Assembly (NCBI GenBank): GCA_023430145.1
Contig: JAEZCD010000291.1
Coordinates: 1 to 45,167 of the forward strand
Origin: Pseudomonadota bacterium
Lineage (GTDB): Bacteria; Pseudomonadota; Alphaproteobacteria; Rhizobiales; Methylopilaceae
Direction: 5' to 3'
DNA length: 45,167 bases
Under the pieces are notes generated by a model, which saw only the letters and a list, made by a program, of their open reading frames with translations, was not told the origin of the DNA and ran no database searches. Shown piece after piece: positions 25,693-33,794 of the stretch. Every line of letters starts with the position of its first letter. The stretch's first letter is position 1. The position numbers were made by a program, and so were the translations under genes.

Positions 25693-26571
25693 TCACCCGC
25701 CCGCCGGATCGATGGAGGCCTTCGGCAGGTCGTCGGCGGCGCCCCATTCCGACCAGGAGCGGTCGTAGCTTCGCACGCGCGGAAAGCCGAGCAGGCGCAG
25801 CACGAAGTAGGAGTGCGCCGAGGCCTTGCCGTCCTGGCAGTGGCTGGCGATGTTCTTGTCCGGCGTCACGCCGTGCGCGGCGAAATGCGCGAGCAGCTCG
25901 TCGGCGGATTTCAGCGTGCCGTCGGCGGCCAGATTCTGCGCCCAGGGGATGCTGCGCGCCCACGGGATATGGCCCTTGCGGAACAGGGCCGGCGGCCGCA
26001 CGTCGATGACGACGACGCTCGGATCTTCGCGGCGCTCGAGCAGCCAGTCCGCGCTGGCGATCCTGCGGTCCATCGGCGACGGCGTGAACCGCGCCGCCCG
26101 CACCTTCGGCTTCTCGCGGCTGAGCCCGAGGCCGGCGGCGGTCCACTTCTGGATGCCGCCGTTGAGGATGCCGACCTTGCGGTGGCCGAAATAGTCGAGC
26201 ATCCAGAAAAGACGCGCGGCGTGGAAGCCGCCCTTGTCGTCGTAGAGGACGACCTGGGTGCTCTTGTCGATGCCGCGGCTGCCGAACAGCGCGGCGAGGT
26301 CGTCGTCGAGCAGCCGCGCGCCGTCGACCTGCGCGGCCGGGTCGTTGACGCTCTCGGCTGGGATGCTGAGCGCGCCGGGGATGTGGCCCGCGTCGTACTC
26401 CGCTCGCGGCCGTACGTCGATGACGCGGAGGTCGTCGCGCGTCAGCATGCCGTTGAGCGCCGCCGCGCTGACGAGAAGCTGGGGGTTGTCGTAGTCGGCG
26501 GCGCCGGCGGGCGGGATGGCGACCGCGATCGCCAGCGCGAGTCCGGCGAGAAATCGCTTCGATGCCTTCAT
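25693..26571 (-). CDS. Periplasmic thiosulfate/3-mercaptopyruvate sulfurtransferase (double rhodanese)
   Basis: The 292-residue protein starts with a signal peptide (MKASKRFLAGLALAIAVAIP, cleaved near AGAA-DY). The first rhodanese domain (about 30-150) is inactive-looking, with Asp111 (LYDDKGG) where the catalytic cysteine would be. The second (about 165-285) has Cys245 in ASHCQDGKASAHSY. The enzyme transfers sulfur from thiosulfate or mercaptopyruvate to a thiophilic acceptor. The ATG at 26571 overlaps the stop of the DUF1127 gene (ATGA), an unusual coupling of an exported enzyme to a small basic cytosolic protein. Confidence 0.9.
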   Translation of the reverse strand: MKASKRFLAGLALAIAVAIPPAGAADYDNPQLLVSAAALNGMLTRDDLRVIDVRPRAEYDAGHIPGALSIPAESVNDPAAQVDGARLLDDDLAALFGSRGIDKSTQVVLYDDKGGFHAARLFWMLDYFGHRKVGILNGGIQKWTAAGLGLSREKPKVRAARFTPSPMDRRIASADWLLERREDPSVVVIDVRPPALFRKGHIPWARSIPWAQNLAADGTLKSADELLAHFAAHGVTPDKNIASHCQDGKASAHSYFVLRLLGFPRVRSYDRSWSEWGAADDLPKASIDPAGG

Positions 26572-26837
26572 GGGGTGTCGTCTCCAGGGTTCGGTGGGTC
26601 GGGGGCGTGCAAGGTCGTGGGCCGCGCGCCGTAGCGGCGTCCGCGTGCGACGGCGGCGATCTCGGCGCGCTCGATGCCGATATCGGCGAGCTGATCGGCA
26701 TCGAGCTCCTGCAGCTCCGCCGCAGCGTTCCGCCTGCGGTGCCATCGCCAGACGGTGTCGAGCGCCCAGGCGAGGCGCGGTGCGGCAATGCCGTACCAGG
26801 CAGGCGGGAACGGCGGCGGACGCCTGGGCGCGCGCAT
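26568..26837 (-). CDS. DUF1127 (YjiS-like) small basic protein
   Basis: The 89-residue protein carries the DUF1127 core RRNAAAELQELDADQLADIG followed by IERAEIAAVARGRRYG. Small DUF1127 proteins in Alphaproteobacteria are arginine-rich and linked to RNA turnover and phosphate or stress responses. The N-terminal part is Pro/Arg-rich and the start is uncertain (ATG 26837 used). Its stop overlaps the sulfurtransferase start by four bases, so the two are probably co-translated. It is divergent from nothing obvious; the peroxiredoxin gene lies upstream on the same strand. Confidence 0.7.
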   Translation of the reverse strand: MRAPRRPPPFPPAWYGIAAPRLAWALDTVWRWHRRRNAAAELQELDADQLADIGIERAEIAAVARGRRYGARPTTLHAPDPPNPGDDTP

Positions 26838-26898
26838 GCATTCGCCTCGACGATGGAGGGGGAGGTTCGGCTTCTTGCAGTCTAGGAAGAGCGGTCCG

Positions 26899-27558
<660 letters not shown>

Positions 27559-27703
27559 CGCACCTTTACTCCTCTGCGGTGGATCGAGTGCTTGCTTTCC
27601 CCCTCGATCTCGCCGGCGAGGACATGGCACACTGCGGCCGCCCGGAAAATCCGCAATGCGCTACATAGGCTCTTTCAGAATCTGCAACACCACGGAGGCC
27701 GCA

Positions 27704-28705
27704 TTGGACACGCTCCTCAGCATGCGCGTTTTCGCCAAGGTGGTCGAAGCCGGTTCCTTCACCGAGGCCGCGCGGCGGCTCAATCTCTCCCCGCCGATGG
27801 TCACGCGGCATGTGCAGAGCCTCGAGCAACGCATCGGCGCCCTTCTCATCAATCGCACGACGCACCGCTTCAGCCTCACCGAGGCCGGCGCCATGTATCA
27901 CGAGCGCTGCGTGCGGCTGCTTTCCGAGATGGAGGACGCGGAGGAGGAAGTCGCCGCGCTCGGCCGGCTGCCGCGCGGCCGGCTGCGGCTGACGGCGCCG
28001 CCGGACTTCGGCCGCGTGGAGCTGTGGCCGATCGTCCGCGACTTCATGCTTCGCTACCCGGACATCAAGGTCGACCTCGTCCTCACCAACCGGGTGGTCG
28101 ACCTCGTCGAGGAGGAGATCGACCTCGCTGTCCGCATGTCCGACGGCGCGCTCGACGGCTCGTTGATCGCCCGCAAGCTCGCCGTCTCGCGACGGCTGCT
28201 TTGCGCTGCGCCCGGCTATCTCGGCCGAGCCGGGGAGCTGCGAACGCCGGACGACCTTCTCCAGCACGAGTGCCTCCTCTTCAGCGGCGCCGGCGGTCGG
28301 CACGAGGGCTGGATTCTCGACCGCGCCGGCGAATCGCGGCGGCTCCGGGTGACCGGCGGGCTGCAGGCCAGTCAGCTGAGCCTGCTCGCCCAGGCGGCAG
28401 TCGAAGGCAGGGGCATCGCCATGCAGCCGACGTTCGCCATCTGGAGGCATCTCGCCGATGGCAGGCTGCGGGCGGTTCTCGAGGAGTGGAGCGGCGGCAG
28501 CCTCGGCGTGTTCGTGGTCTTTCCGAGCCGCAGGTTCCTGCCCGCCAAGACGCGCGTCTTCATCGATGTTCTGACGGGCGTCTTCCGCAACGACCCTGAT
28601 CGTGACGTCTGGCTCGATCGCGCACAGCGCCGGCGAACCACGGCGAACGACGCGCCGGCGCCGGGCCGGACGGGTCGCTCCGTAAGGAGCGGGCGGCGCG
28701 GCTGA
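27704..28705 (+). CDS. LysR-family transcriptional regulator
   Basis: The 333-residue protein has the N-terminal winged helix (FTEAARRLNLSPPMVTRHVQ) and a LysR substrate-binding domain (LRLTAPPDFGRVELWPIVRD, LVEEEIDLAVRMSDGALDGS). I place the start at TTG 27704 because a perfect GGAGG lies 7 bases upstream and the sequence DTLLSMRVFAKVVE matches LysR N-termini; the next ATG would remove part of helix 1. The C-terminal 40 residues are Arg-rich. It is divergent from the peroxiredoxin gene, its likely target, though it resembles the general DsdC/CrgA-like group rather than OxyR. Confidence 0.9.
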   Translation: MDTLLSMRVFAKVVEAGSFTEAARRLNLSPPMVTRHVQSLEQRIGALLINRTTHRFSLTEAGAMYHERCVRLLSEMEDAEEEVAALGRLPRGRLRLTAPPDFGRVELWPIVRDFMLRYPDIKVDLVLTNRVVDLVEEEIDLAVRMSDGALDGSLIARKLAVSRRLLCAAPGYLGRAGELRTPDDLLQHECLLFSGAGGRHEGWILDRAGESRRLRVTGGLQASQLSLLAQAAVEGRGIAMQPTFAIWRHLADGRLRAVLEEWSGGSLGVFVVFPSRRFLPAKTRVFIDVLTGVFRNDPDRDVWLDRAQRRRTTANDAPAPGRTGRSVRSGRRG

Positions 28706-29068
28706 GCGGGCGGGTGGCCGCGCCGTCGAACGAAGCGTGCGCCGATCGCAAGCGGCGCGGCGATCCCCCGGGACCTAGCTCAGCTAAGCTGGCCCCGCGC
28801 GGCCGTCGCCCGCCTGAGGCGCACGCGCCCGCCTTTGAGGTGCGAGACGATGGCGGCGCACGCCGCCACGCCGTCGCCGGTCCCGGCGCCCATCCCGCGA
28901 GAACGCACGGCGTGCATCCTTCCGAACAGCGCCACCTGCGGTGGAGCCGGCTAAGCTAGTGGAATCGTCTCGCGGAGAAAGGCCGCGGCCGATCGGGCGC
29001 CTTGGCGGCTCCCCGTATCCGCCCGGGCGCGTCCGGGCGGCGCCGACGGCGCTTCGCGACGGCTCACG
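28706..29068. other. Gene-free gap with an inverted repeat
   Basis: No frame here has a convincing start or family. Two structures are visible: a 10-base perfect inverted repeat (GCGAGACGAT at 28842-28851, ATCGTCTCGC at 28964-28973) and a short direct repeat GCTAAGCT (in CAGCTAAGCTGG near 28780 and CGGCTAAGCTAG near 28950). The gap lies between the LysR stop and the end of the HMA gene, so transcription from both sides ends in it. Confidence 0.35.
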
Positions 29069-29323
29069 TCACGCGGGCGTCGCCCGGTAGCCCGCCGCCG
29101 CGATGATCTTTTGGAGCCGGGCATGGTCGTCCGTGCCCCGGACGCTGACGATCTTCGACGCCAGATCCACGTCGACGGCGGCACCGGGTATCGCGGCCCG
29201 GATGGCCTCGTCGATGGTGCTCGCACAGTGGCCGCAACTCATGTCCGCCACTTTCAGCTCGATCGCGCGGGTCCCGCCTTCGGCGGCGCTGCTCGGCTCG
29301 GCTTGGTGACTGCAGGTGCACAT
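29069..29323 (-). CDS. Heavy-metal-associated (HMA) domain copper chaperone-like protein
   Basis: The 84-residue protein is an HMA domain with metal-binding MSCGHC in IELKVADMSCGHCASTIDEA and the C-terminal IAAAGYRATPA. An extra N-terminal MCTCSH adds two cysteines and a histidine that could also bind metal. Such proteins carry Cu(I) in the cytoplasm, to a P-type ATPase or a regulator. AGAGAGG precedes the ATG. It lies downstream of the copper-storage gene on the same strand, with a CueR-like dyad between them. Confidence 0.88.
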   Translation of the reverse strand: MCTCSHQAEPSSAAEGGTRAIELKVADMSCGHCASTIDEAIRAAIPGAAVDVDLASKIVSVRGTDDHARLQKIIAAAGYRATPA

Positions 29324-29356
29324 GACGACCTCTCTGTTCGGCTCAACACTTCCTGC

Positions 29357-29380
29357 ACCCTCCCACCGAGGTAAGGTCAA
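29357..29380 (-). promoter_or_regulatory. CueR/MerR-type promoter dyad upstream of the HMA gene
   Basis: Read on the minus strand, TTGACC (29380-29375) overlaps the dyad ACCTTACC-TCGGT-GGGAGGGT (29377-29357), whose halves agree at 6 of 8 positions. Copper-responsive CueR promoters have this ACCTTCC/GGAAGGT dyad inside an overlong spacer. The -10 box expected about 19 bases on is poor. It lies 34 bases from the HMA start. A regulator gene is not in the window. Confidence 0.5.
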
Positions 29381-29484
29381 CAGCCCCCTCGCCTCGGTGC
29401 CACGAGCGGCGGACCGACGCCCTCCGCCGCGTGGCGGCCGTGCCCGATGGCGCTGCCGGCGCCGACCGAGGCCGACGGGGCCTC

Positions 29485-29898
29485 CTATTGGATGCTCTGC
29501 GCGATCGTCTCGGCCGCCTCGCGGCAGGCCTGCTCGCAGCTGCGGCACGCCTCCGCGCAGACCCGGCAATGCTCGTGCATCTCCGCATGCCTGGCGCACT
29601 CGTCGCCGCACAGGCGGCACGCCTCGGCGCAGGTTTTCAGCATCCGCTTCAGGATGACCTCGTCGCTACCCGTGCGCCGCGAGGCGATCCTGCCGGTGAC
29701 GATGCAGACGTCGGCGCAGTCGAGATCGAGGCGGATGCACTGGGTGAGGTCGGCGACGGCGGCCTCTCCGAGACAGGCGTCGGCGCAGGAGCCGCAGGCC
29801 TGGGCGCAGGCATAGCACTGCTCGATGCAGCGGATGAGCGCTTGATCGGCCGCGCCGCGGACGTTCGGATGGGTGGAGATCATCTGCTCGACATGCAT
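29485..29898 (-). CDS. Four-helix-bundle copper-storage-type protein (Csp family, DUF326)
   Basis: The 137-residue protein holds 18 cysteines, nearly all spaced C-x2/x3-C along amphipathic helices (for example CIEQCYACAQACGSCADAC and CRVCAEACRSCEQAC). This is the pattern of Csp proteins, which fill the core of a four-helix bundle with many Cu(I) ions. There is no Tat or Sec signal, so it resembles the cytosolic Csp3 type. GAGGAGAG precedes the ATG at 29898. Paired with the HMA protein, it forms a small copper-buffering module. Confidence 0.9.
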   Translation of the reverse strand: MHVEQMISTHPNVRGAADQALIRCIEQCYACAQACGSCADACLGEAAVADLTQCIRLDLDCADVCIVTGRIASRRTGSDEVILKRMLKTCAEACRLCGDECARHAEMHEHCRVCAEACRSCEQACREAAETIAQSIQ

Positions 29899-30333
29899 CC
29901 TCGCTCTCCTCGCTTGGCCTGCGGTCGATCGACAGGCGTGAAGGTCGACGCAGCTCAACTGTCCGCCGCGGACGGCTGTTCCTCGGGACGGGGCGGCAAG
30001 CCCGGGGCGCCAGATCGGGGAAGCCGCGCCGATCCTCACAAGGGCATCGCGGGGCGGATGATCGACCGCATGGCGCCGGCTTGCGGGAGCAGCCAAGCGT
30101 CGCCCCGATCCGGCGTCGCCGCTGCGCGGGTGGCGACGTATGCCGGCAGAGATTGTCCTTGCAGGGACGACCACGCTCAGGGGAAGGGGCGCTTGTTCGC
30201 TACCCACCCGAAAGCGGGCATATTATGCTCGAGTGGGCTTGGCGCTCCTCACCCGCGGCGAACATTCCGTCGTCGCGGGAGGTCGCGATTTGGCTGGGAT
30301 CAAGCATCATCGTCGCCAACCGCAGGGACCGAC
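29899..30333. other. 435-base gap upstream of the GAF-cyclase 5' part
   Basis: This stretch between the divergent copper-storage gene and the GAF gene has no supported gene. A short hairpin-forming TCCTTGCAGGGA occurs near 30160 and a more AT-rich patch (GGGCATATTATGCTCGAG) near 30220-30235. The patch is the likeliest promoter region for the GAF gene, but no clear -35/-10 pair can be assigned. Confidence 0.3.
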
Positions 30334-30704
30334 ATGCAACGACGCGATGGCAGCGGACGGCCGGCAAAAGGCCGGCGGACGACCGGGCCGGAGGCGCCGA
30401 AAAAGCTGACCGAGGGCTTGTCTGCTGGTGCCCTTCAAAGGAAGGTCGATGCTCTTACCCGCGAATTGACCGAGGCGCGCGAACAACAGACCGCCACGGC
30501 CGATGTGCTCAGGATCATCTCCGGTTCGCGCGGCGAGATCGAACCGGTCTTCCAAGCGATGCTGGCGAACGCAATGAACATCTGCGACGCCAAATTTGGA
30601 ATCATATACGAGTACGCTGCTGGTCAGTTTCGAGCAATGTCCTGGAAGGGCGTGCCTCCGGAATATGCGGACTTCGTCAAGCAACCTCGCACGTGGGGGC
30701 CAGG
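30334..30704 (+). pseudogene. 5' part of the GAF-domain adenylate cyclase (3' part at 7787-8783)
   Basis: From ATG 30334 (AGGGAC site) the frame encodes a basic N-terminus (MQRRDGSGRPAKGRRTTGPE), a coiled coil (LQRKVDALTRELTEAREQQT) and the first half of a GAF domain (ADVLRIISGSRGEIEPVFQA, CDAKFGIIYEYAAGQF, VPPEYADFVKQPRTWGPG). Homology ends at 30704; the frame then runs on to 30858 only through antisense of the DapA gene. If joined to 8783 on the other strand, it continues in frame as a 455-residue cyclase with one internal stop. An in-place fusion peptide could still be made but would lack half the GAF fold. Confidence 0.85.
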
Positions 30705-31283
30705 TACGGCGATGCGGTCGCGCAGCCGCTCGATCAGATGGGTGTGGTGGAAGAAATCGCGGTTCGATTCCTTGATAGCGACGATCGGCGCGACGTCGAG
30801 CAGGGCGGCGACGTCGTCGGGGGACATGTCGATGCCAGCGCGACGTGGTGAGTTGTAGAGGATGATCGGCGTGTCGACCGCCCCCGCCAGCGTCTCGAAC
30901 CTGCGCAGGAGCTCAGCGCGCGTGGCCTTCAAGACGTAGGTCTGCGGCATCGCGAGAACGCCGTCGGCGCCGGCCTCGACCACGGCCCTCGCGTAGCGAA
31001 TCGTCTGCGCCGCGCTCGGCGCCGTGACGCCGGTGACGACGGGAACCCGCCCGGCCGCGGCATCGACCGCGAGCCGCGTCAGGCGGCTGCGCTCGGCGAG
31101 GTCGAGGCCCCAGCTCTCGCCATTGTCGCCCGCCACCGCGATCGCCGTGGCGCCGCAACCGATCGACCAGTCGACCAGCTCCGCGAAGTCGCTCTCGAGG
31201 ATCGCGCCCTGCCTATCGAAGGGCGTCACCACGGCCGGGATGAAGCCGCCGATCGTCGCGGGAGTGAGCCGGGCCGTGGTCAT
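30705..31283 (-). pseudogene. 5' part of the DapA-family lyase gene (3' part at 8783-9122)
   Basis: From ATG 31283 (GAGAGAGG 3-10 bases upstream) the minus strand encodes residues 1-193 of a DHDPS/NAL-family enzyme: FIPAVVTPFDRQGAILESDF, VAGDNGESWGLDLAERSRLT, IILYNSPRRAGIDMSPDDVA and the Schiff-base lysine in IVAIKESNRDFFHH. Homology ends at DRIAV (30705), after which the frame reads 27 meaningless residues through the GAF fragment. The missing C-terminal 113 residues are those at 8783-9122. The gene is divergent from the aminotransferase at 31391. Confidence 0.88.
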
Positions 31284-31331
31284 GAGCCTCTCTCGGCGGA
31301 GTCGGGCTTGCACGGCCCGCGAATCCGTTTC

Positions 31332-31356
31332 ATATACGAGAAATTGTTTTGCATAT
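31332..31356. promoter_or_regulatory. Candidate operator dyad in the divergent DapA/aminotransferase region
   Basis: Halves ATATACGAGAAA and TGTTTTGCATAT pair at 8 of 12 positions around a central T. It contains ATTGTTTTGCATA (31343-31355), identical to 18567-18579. It lies about 50 bases from the DapA start and 35 from the aminotransferase start, in an AT-rich patch, so one site could control both directions. The likely binder is the IclR-family protein at 16614-17447. Confidence 0.5.
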
Positions 31357-31390
31357 CAACGCCTGTTTTCGCCGCAGCGAGGGGCGCAGC

Positions 31391-32722
31391 ATGAGCGCGA
31401 TCCTGCACCGCAACCTCGTTTCGGCGCCGCCGCTGGCCGTCCGCGGCGAGGGAATCTATCTGTTCGACGCGGCCGGGCGGCGCTACATCGACGCCTCCGG
31501 CGGCGCCGCGGTGTCCTGTCTCGGGCATTCCAGCCCGCGCGTGGTCGAGGCGATCGCGCGGCAGGCTGCGCTCCTGCCCTTCGCGCACACGGCGTTCTTC
31601 ACCAGCGAGCCCGCGGAGGCGCTCGCGGCGCACCTCGTCGCGCATGCGCCCGAAGGTTTCGGCGCCGGCCGCGCGGCCTTTGTCGGCAGCGGCTCGGAGG
31701 CCATGGAGGTGGCGCTGAAGCTCGCGCGGCAGGTGGCAGTAGAGCGCGGCGAGGCTCGGCGGAGCCATCTGATCGGGCGCCGCATGAGCTATCACGGCAA
31801 TACCCTCGGCGCGCTCTCGGTCGGCGGCCACATGGCGCGCCGCGACCTCTATGCGCCGCTGCTGCTGCCGGTCTCGCACATCGACCCGTGCCACGCCTAT
31901 CGCGAGAAGCGCGAGGACGAGACGCTCGCCGAATACGGGCTGCGGGCGGCCGACCAGCTCGAGGCCGAGATCCACCGCGTCGGCCCCGAGACCGTGCTCG
32001 CCTTCGTGGCCGAGACGGTCTCCGGCGCGACGCTCGGCTGCGCGCCGCCGGCGCCCGGCTATTTCCGCCGCATCCGCGAGATCTGCGACCGGCACGGGGT
32101 GATCTTCATCGCCGACGAGGTGATGTGCGGCATGGGGCGGACCGGCAGCCTGTTCGTCATCGCCCAGGAGGGCGTCTGCCCCGACATCGTCACGATCGCC
32201 AAGGGGCTCGGCGCCGGCTACCAGCCGATCGCCGCCGTGCTCGCCCGCGAGAGCCTCGTCGAGGCGCTGACCGACGGCAGCGGCGCGCTCGCCAACGGCC
32301 AAACCTATATGGGCCACCCGGTCGCCTGCGCGGCCGCGCTCGCGGTGCTCGAGACGATCCGTGACGAGGGCCTCCTGGCGGCGGTCCGCGAGCGCGGGGC
32401 CGAGCTGCGCGCGCTGCTCGAGCGCCGCTTCGGCCAGCATCCGCATGTCGGCGACATCCGCGGCCGCGGCCTGTTCCTGGCGCTCGAATTCGTCCAGGCC
32501 CGCGCCGAGCGCACCCCCTTCCGGCGCGATCTGCGGCTCGCCGAGAGGCTGAAGGCCTCCCTGCAGGAGGCGGGGCTGATCGCCTATCCGTCGAGCGGCG
32601 CGGCCGACGGCGTGGCCGGCGACCATGTGCTGCTGGCGCCGCCCTACATCGTCACCTCCGCCGAGCTCGGCGCCATCGTCGACATCCTCGAGCGGGTGCT
32701 CGCCGACATCCTCCCCGCCTGA
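31391..32722 (+). CDS. Class III aminotransferase
   Basis: The 443-residue protein has GSGSEAMEVALKLARQ at the cofactor phosphate site, RRMSYHGNTLGALSVGGH, FIADEVMCGMGRTGSLFV with the PLP-ring aspartate, and the Schiff-base lysine in TIAKGLGAGYQPIAA. Relatives act on omega-amino acids or amines. GAGGGGC precedes the ATG at 31391. The beta-keto acid cleavage enzyme gene follows 14 bases later, so this operon may turn an amine into a beta-keto acid and then cleave it. It is the third class III aminotransferase in the window. Confidence 0.9.
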   Translation: MSAILHRNLVSAPPLAVRGEGIYLFDAAGRRYIDASGGAAVSCLGHSSPRVVEAIARQAALLPFAHTAFFTSEPAEALAAHLVAHAPEGFGAGRAAFVGSGSEAMEVALKLARQVAVERGEARRSHLIGRRMSYHGNTLGALSVGGHMARRDLYAPLLLPVSHIDPCHAYREKREDETLAEYGLRAADQLEAEIHRVGPETVLAFVAETVSGATLGCAPPAPGYFRRIREICDRHGVIFIADEVMCGMGRTGSLFVIAQEGVCPDIVTIAKGLGAGYQPIAAVLARESLVEALTDGSGALANGQTYMGHPVACAAALAVLETIRDEGLLAAVRERGAELRALLERRFGQHPHVGDIRGRGLFLALEFVQARAERTPFRRDLRLAERLKASLQEAGLIAYPSSGAADGVAGDHVLLAPPYIVTSAELGAIVDILERVLADILPA

Positions 32723-32736
32723 AAAGCAAGGCTCCC

Positions 32737-33631
32737 ATGGCCCGCAAGACGATCCTGACCTGCGCCGTCACCGGCAACCTGACGACACGCGAGCAGCATC
32801 CCGGCCTGCCGGTGGCGCCGCAGGACATCGCCCGCTCTGCGATCGAGGCCGGCAAGGCCGGCGCCGCCGTCGTCCACCTGCATGCCCGCGACGTCGCCAC
32901 CGGCCGCGGCAGCATGGATATCGTCGCCTTCCGCGAGATCGTCGCGCGCATCCGCGATTCCGGCTCCGACGTCGTCATCAACCTGTCGACCGGCGAGGGC
33001 GGGCGGTACTTTCCCTCCGACGAGAACCCGGCGGTGGCCGGGCCGGGCACCACGCTGACGACGCCGGAGCGGCGCGTCGCCCATGTCGAGGAGCTGCGGC
33101 CGGAGATCTGCACGCTCGACTTCAACACGATGTTCTCGGGCTCGGCGGTGGTGATCAACACCCCGCGCAACCTCGAGATCATTGGCGAAGCGCATCTACG
33201 CCGCCGGCGTGCTGCCGGAGATCGAGATCTTCGACAGCGGCGACCTACAGCTCTGCAAGTCCTTCATCGAGCGCGGCCTGATCCGCACGCCGACGCTGTT
33301 CCAGATCGTGCTCGGCGTCCGCTACTCGGCCGTCGCCAATCCGGAGACGCTGCTCTATTTCCGCTCGCAGCTGCCCGCCGACGCCGTTTGGGCGGCCTTC
33401 GGCATCGGCCGCCAGGCCTTTCCGATGCTGGCCCAGGCGTGGCTGCTCGGCGGCCATGTGCGGATTGGGCTCGAGGACACCGTCTACATCAGCAAGGGCC
33501 GGCTCGCCCGCGACAATGCCGAGCTGGTCGAGAAGGCCGTCGGCCTGATCGAGAGTCTCGGCGGCGAGATCGCGACGCCGGCGGAGGCGAGGCAGATCCT
33601 CGGCCTGCGAGCCGAAGCGGCGATTCACTAG
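32737..33631 (+). pseudogene. Beta-keto acid cleavage enzyme (BKACE, DUF849), frameshifted
   Basis: The first 148 codons encode the BKACE N-terminus (TILTCAVTGNLTTREQHPGL, the metal-binding AAVVHLHARDVATG, and VINLSTGEGG). Near 33181 an extra base shifts the frame: NTPRNLEII should run on into LAKRIYAAGVLPEIEIFDSG, which is encoded in the next frame to the stop at 33631. Intact BKACE condenses a beta-keto acid with acetyl-CoA, giving acetoacetate and a new CoA ester. A TTG at 33182 might start a 149-residue fragment. If the extra A is a sequencing error, the enzyme is whole at about 297 residues. Confidence 0.85.
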
Positions 33632-33794
33632 GCGCAGGCGCTCGTCCCGGGCCGCGTGCGGAACGCGCATCGGGCGATCATTCCGCTTGCCCAGTTTTAC
33701 CCATTGCCCGGACGGACGGCATTGCGCCAGACCTGTCCGCGCGGCGAACTCTCCCCAAGCACGAACGAAAAACAAGTTCACCAGGGAGGATAGC

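Noticed and set aside
28706..30333. tRNA or small RNA gene in the gene-poor gaps
   Set aside because: No cloverleaf, CCA end or conserved RNA motif could be recognised; only short inverted repeats are seen.
30334..30858. GAF protein with its own C-terminus
   Set aside because: After 30704 the frame only reads antisense DapA sequence, and the GAF fold is cut in its middle.
30624..31313. Intact 229-residue DapA-family protein
   Set aside because: The last 27 residues are antisense of a GAF fragment and the C-terminal third of the barrel is missing. It is treated as the 5' half of a split gene.
33182..33631. Separate 149-residue gene starting at TTG
   Set aside because: It has no ribosome site, and its sequence is exactly the missing C-terminal half of the BKACE protein in the adjacent frame.
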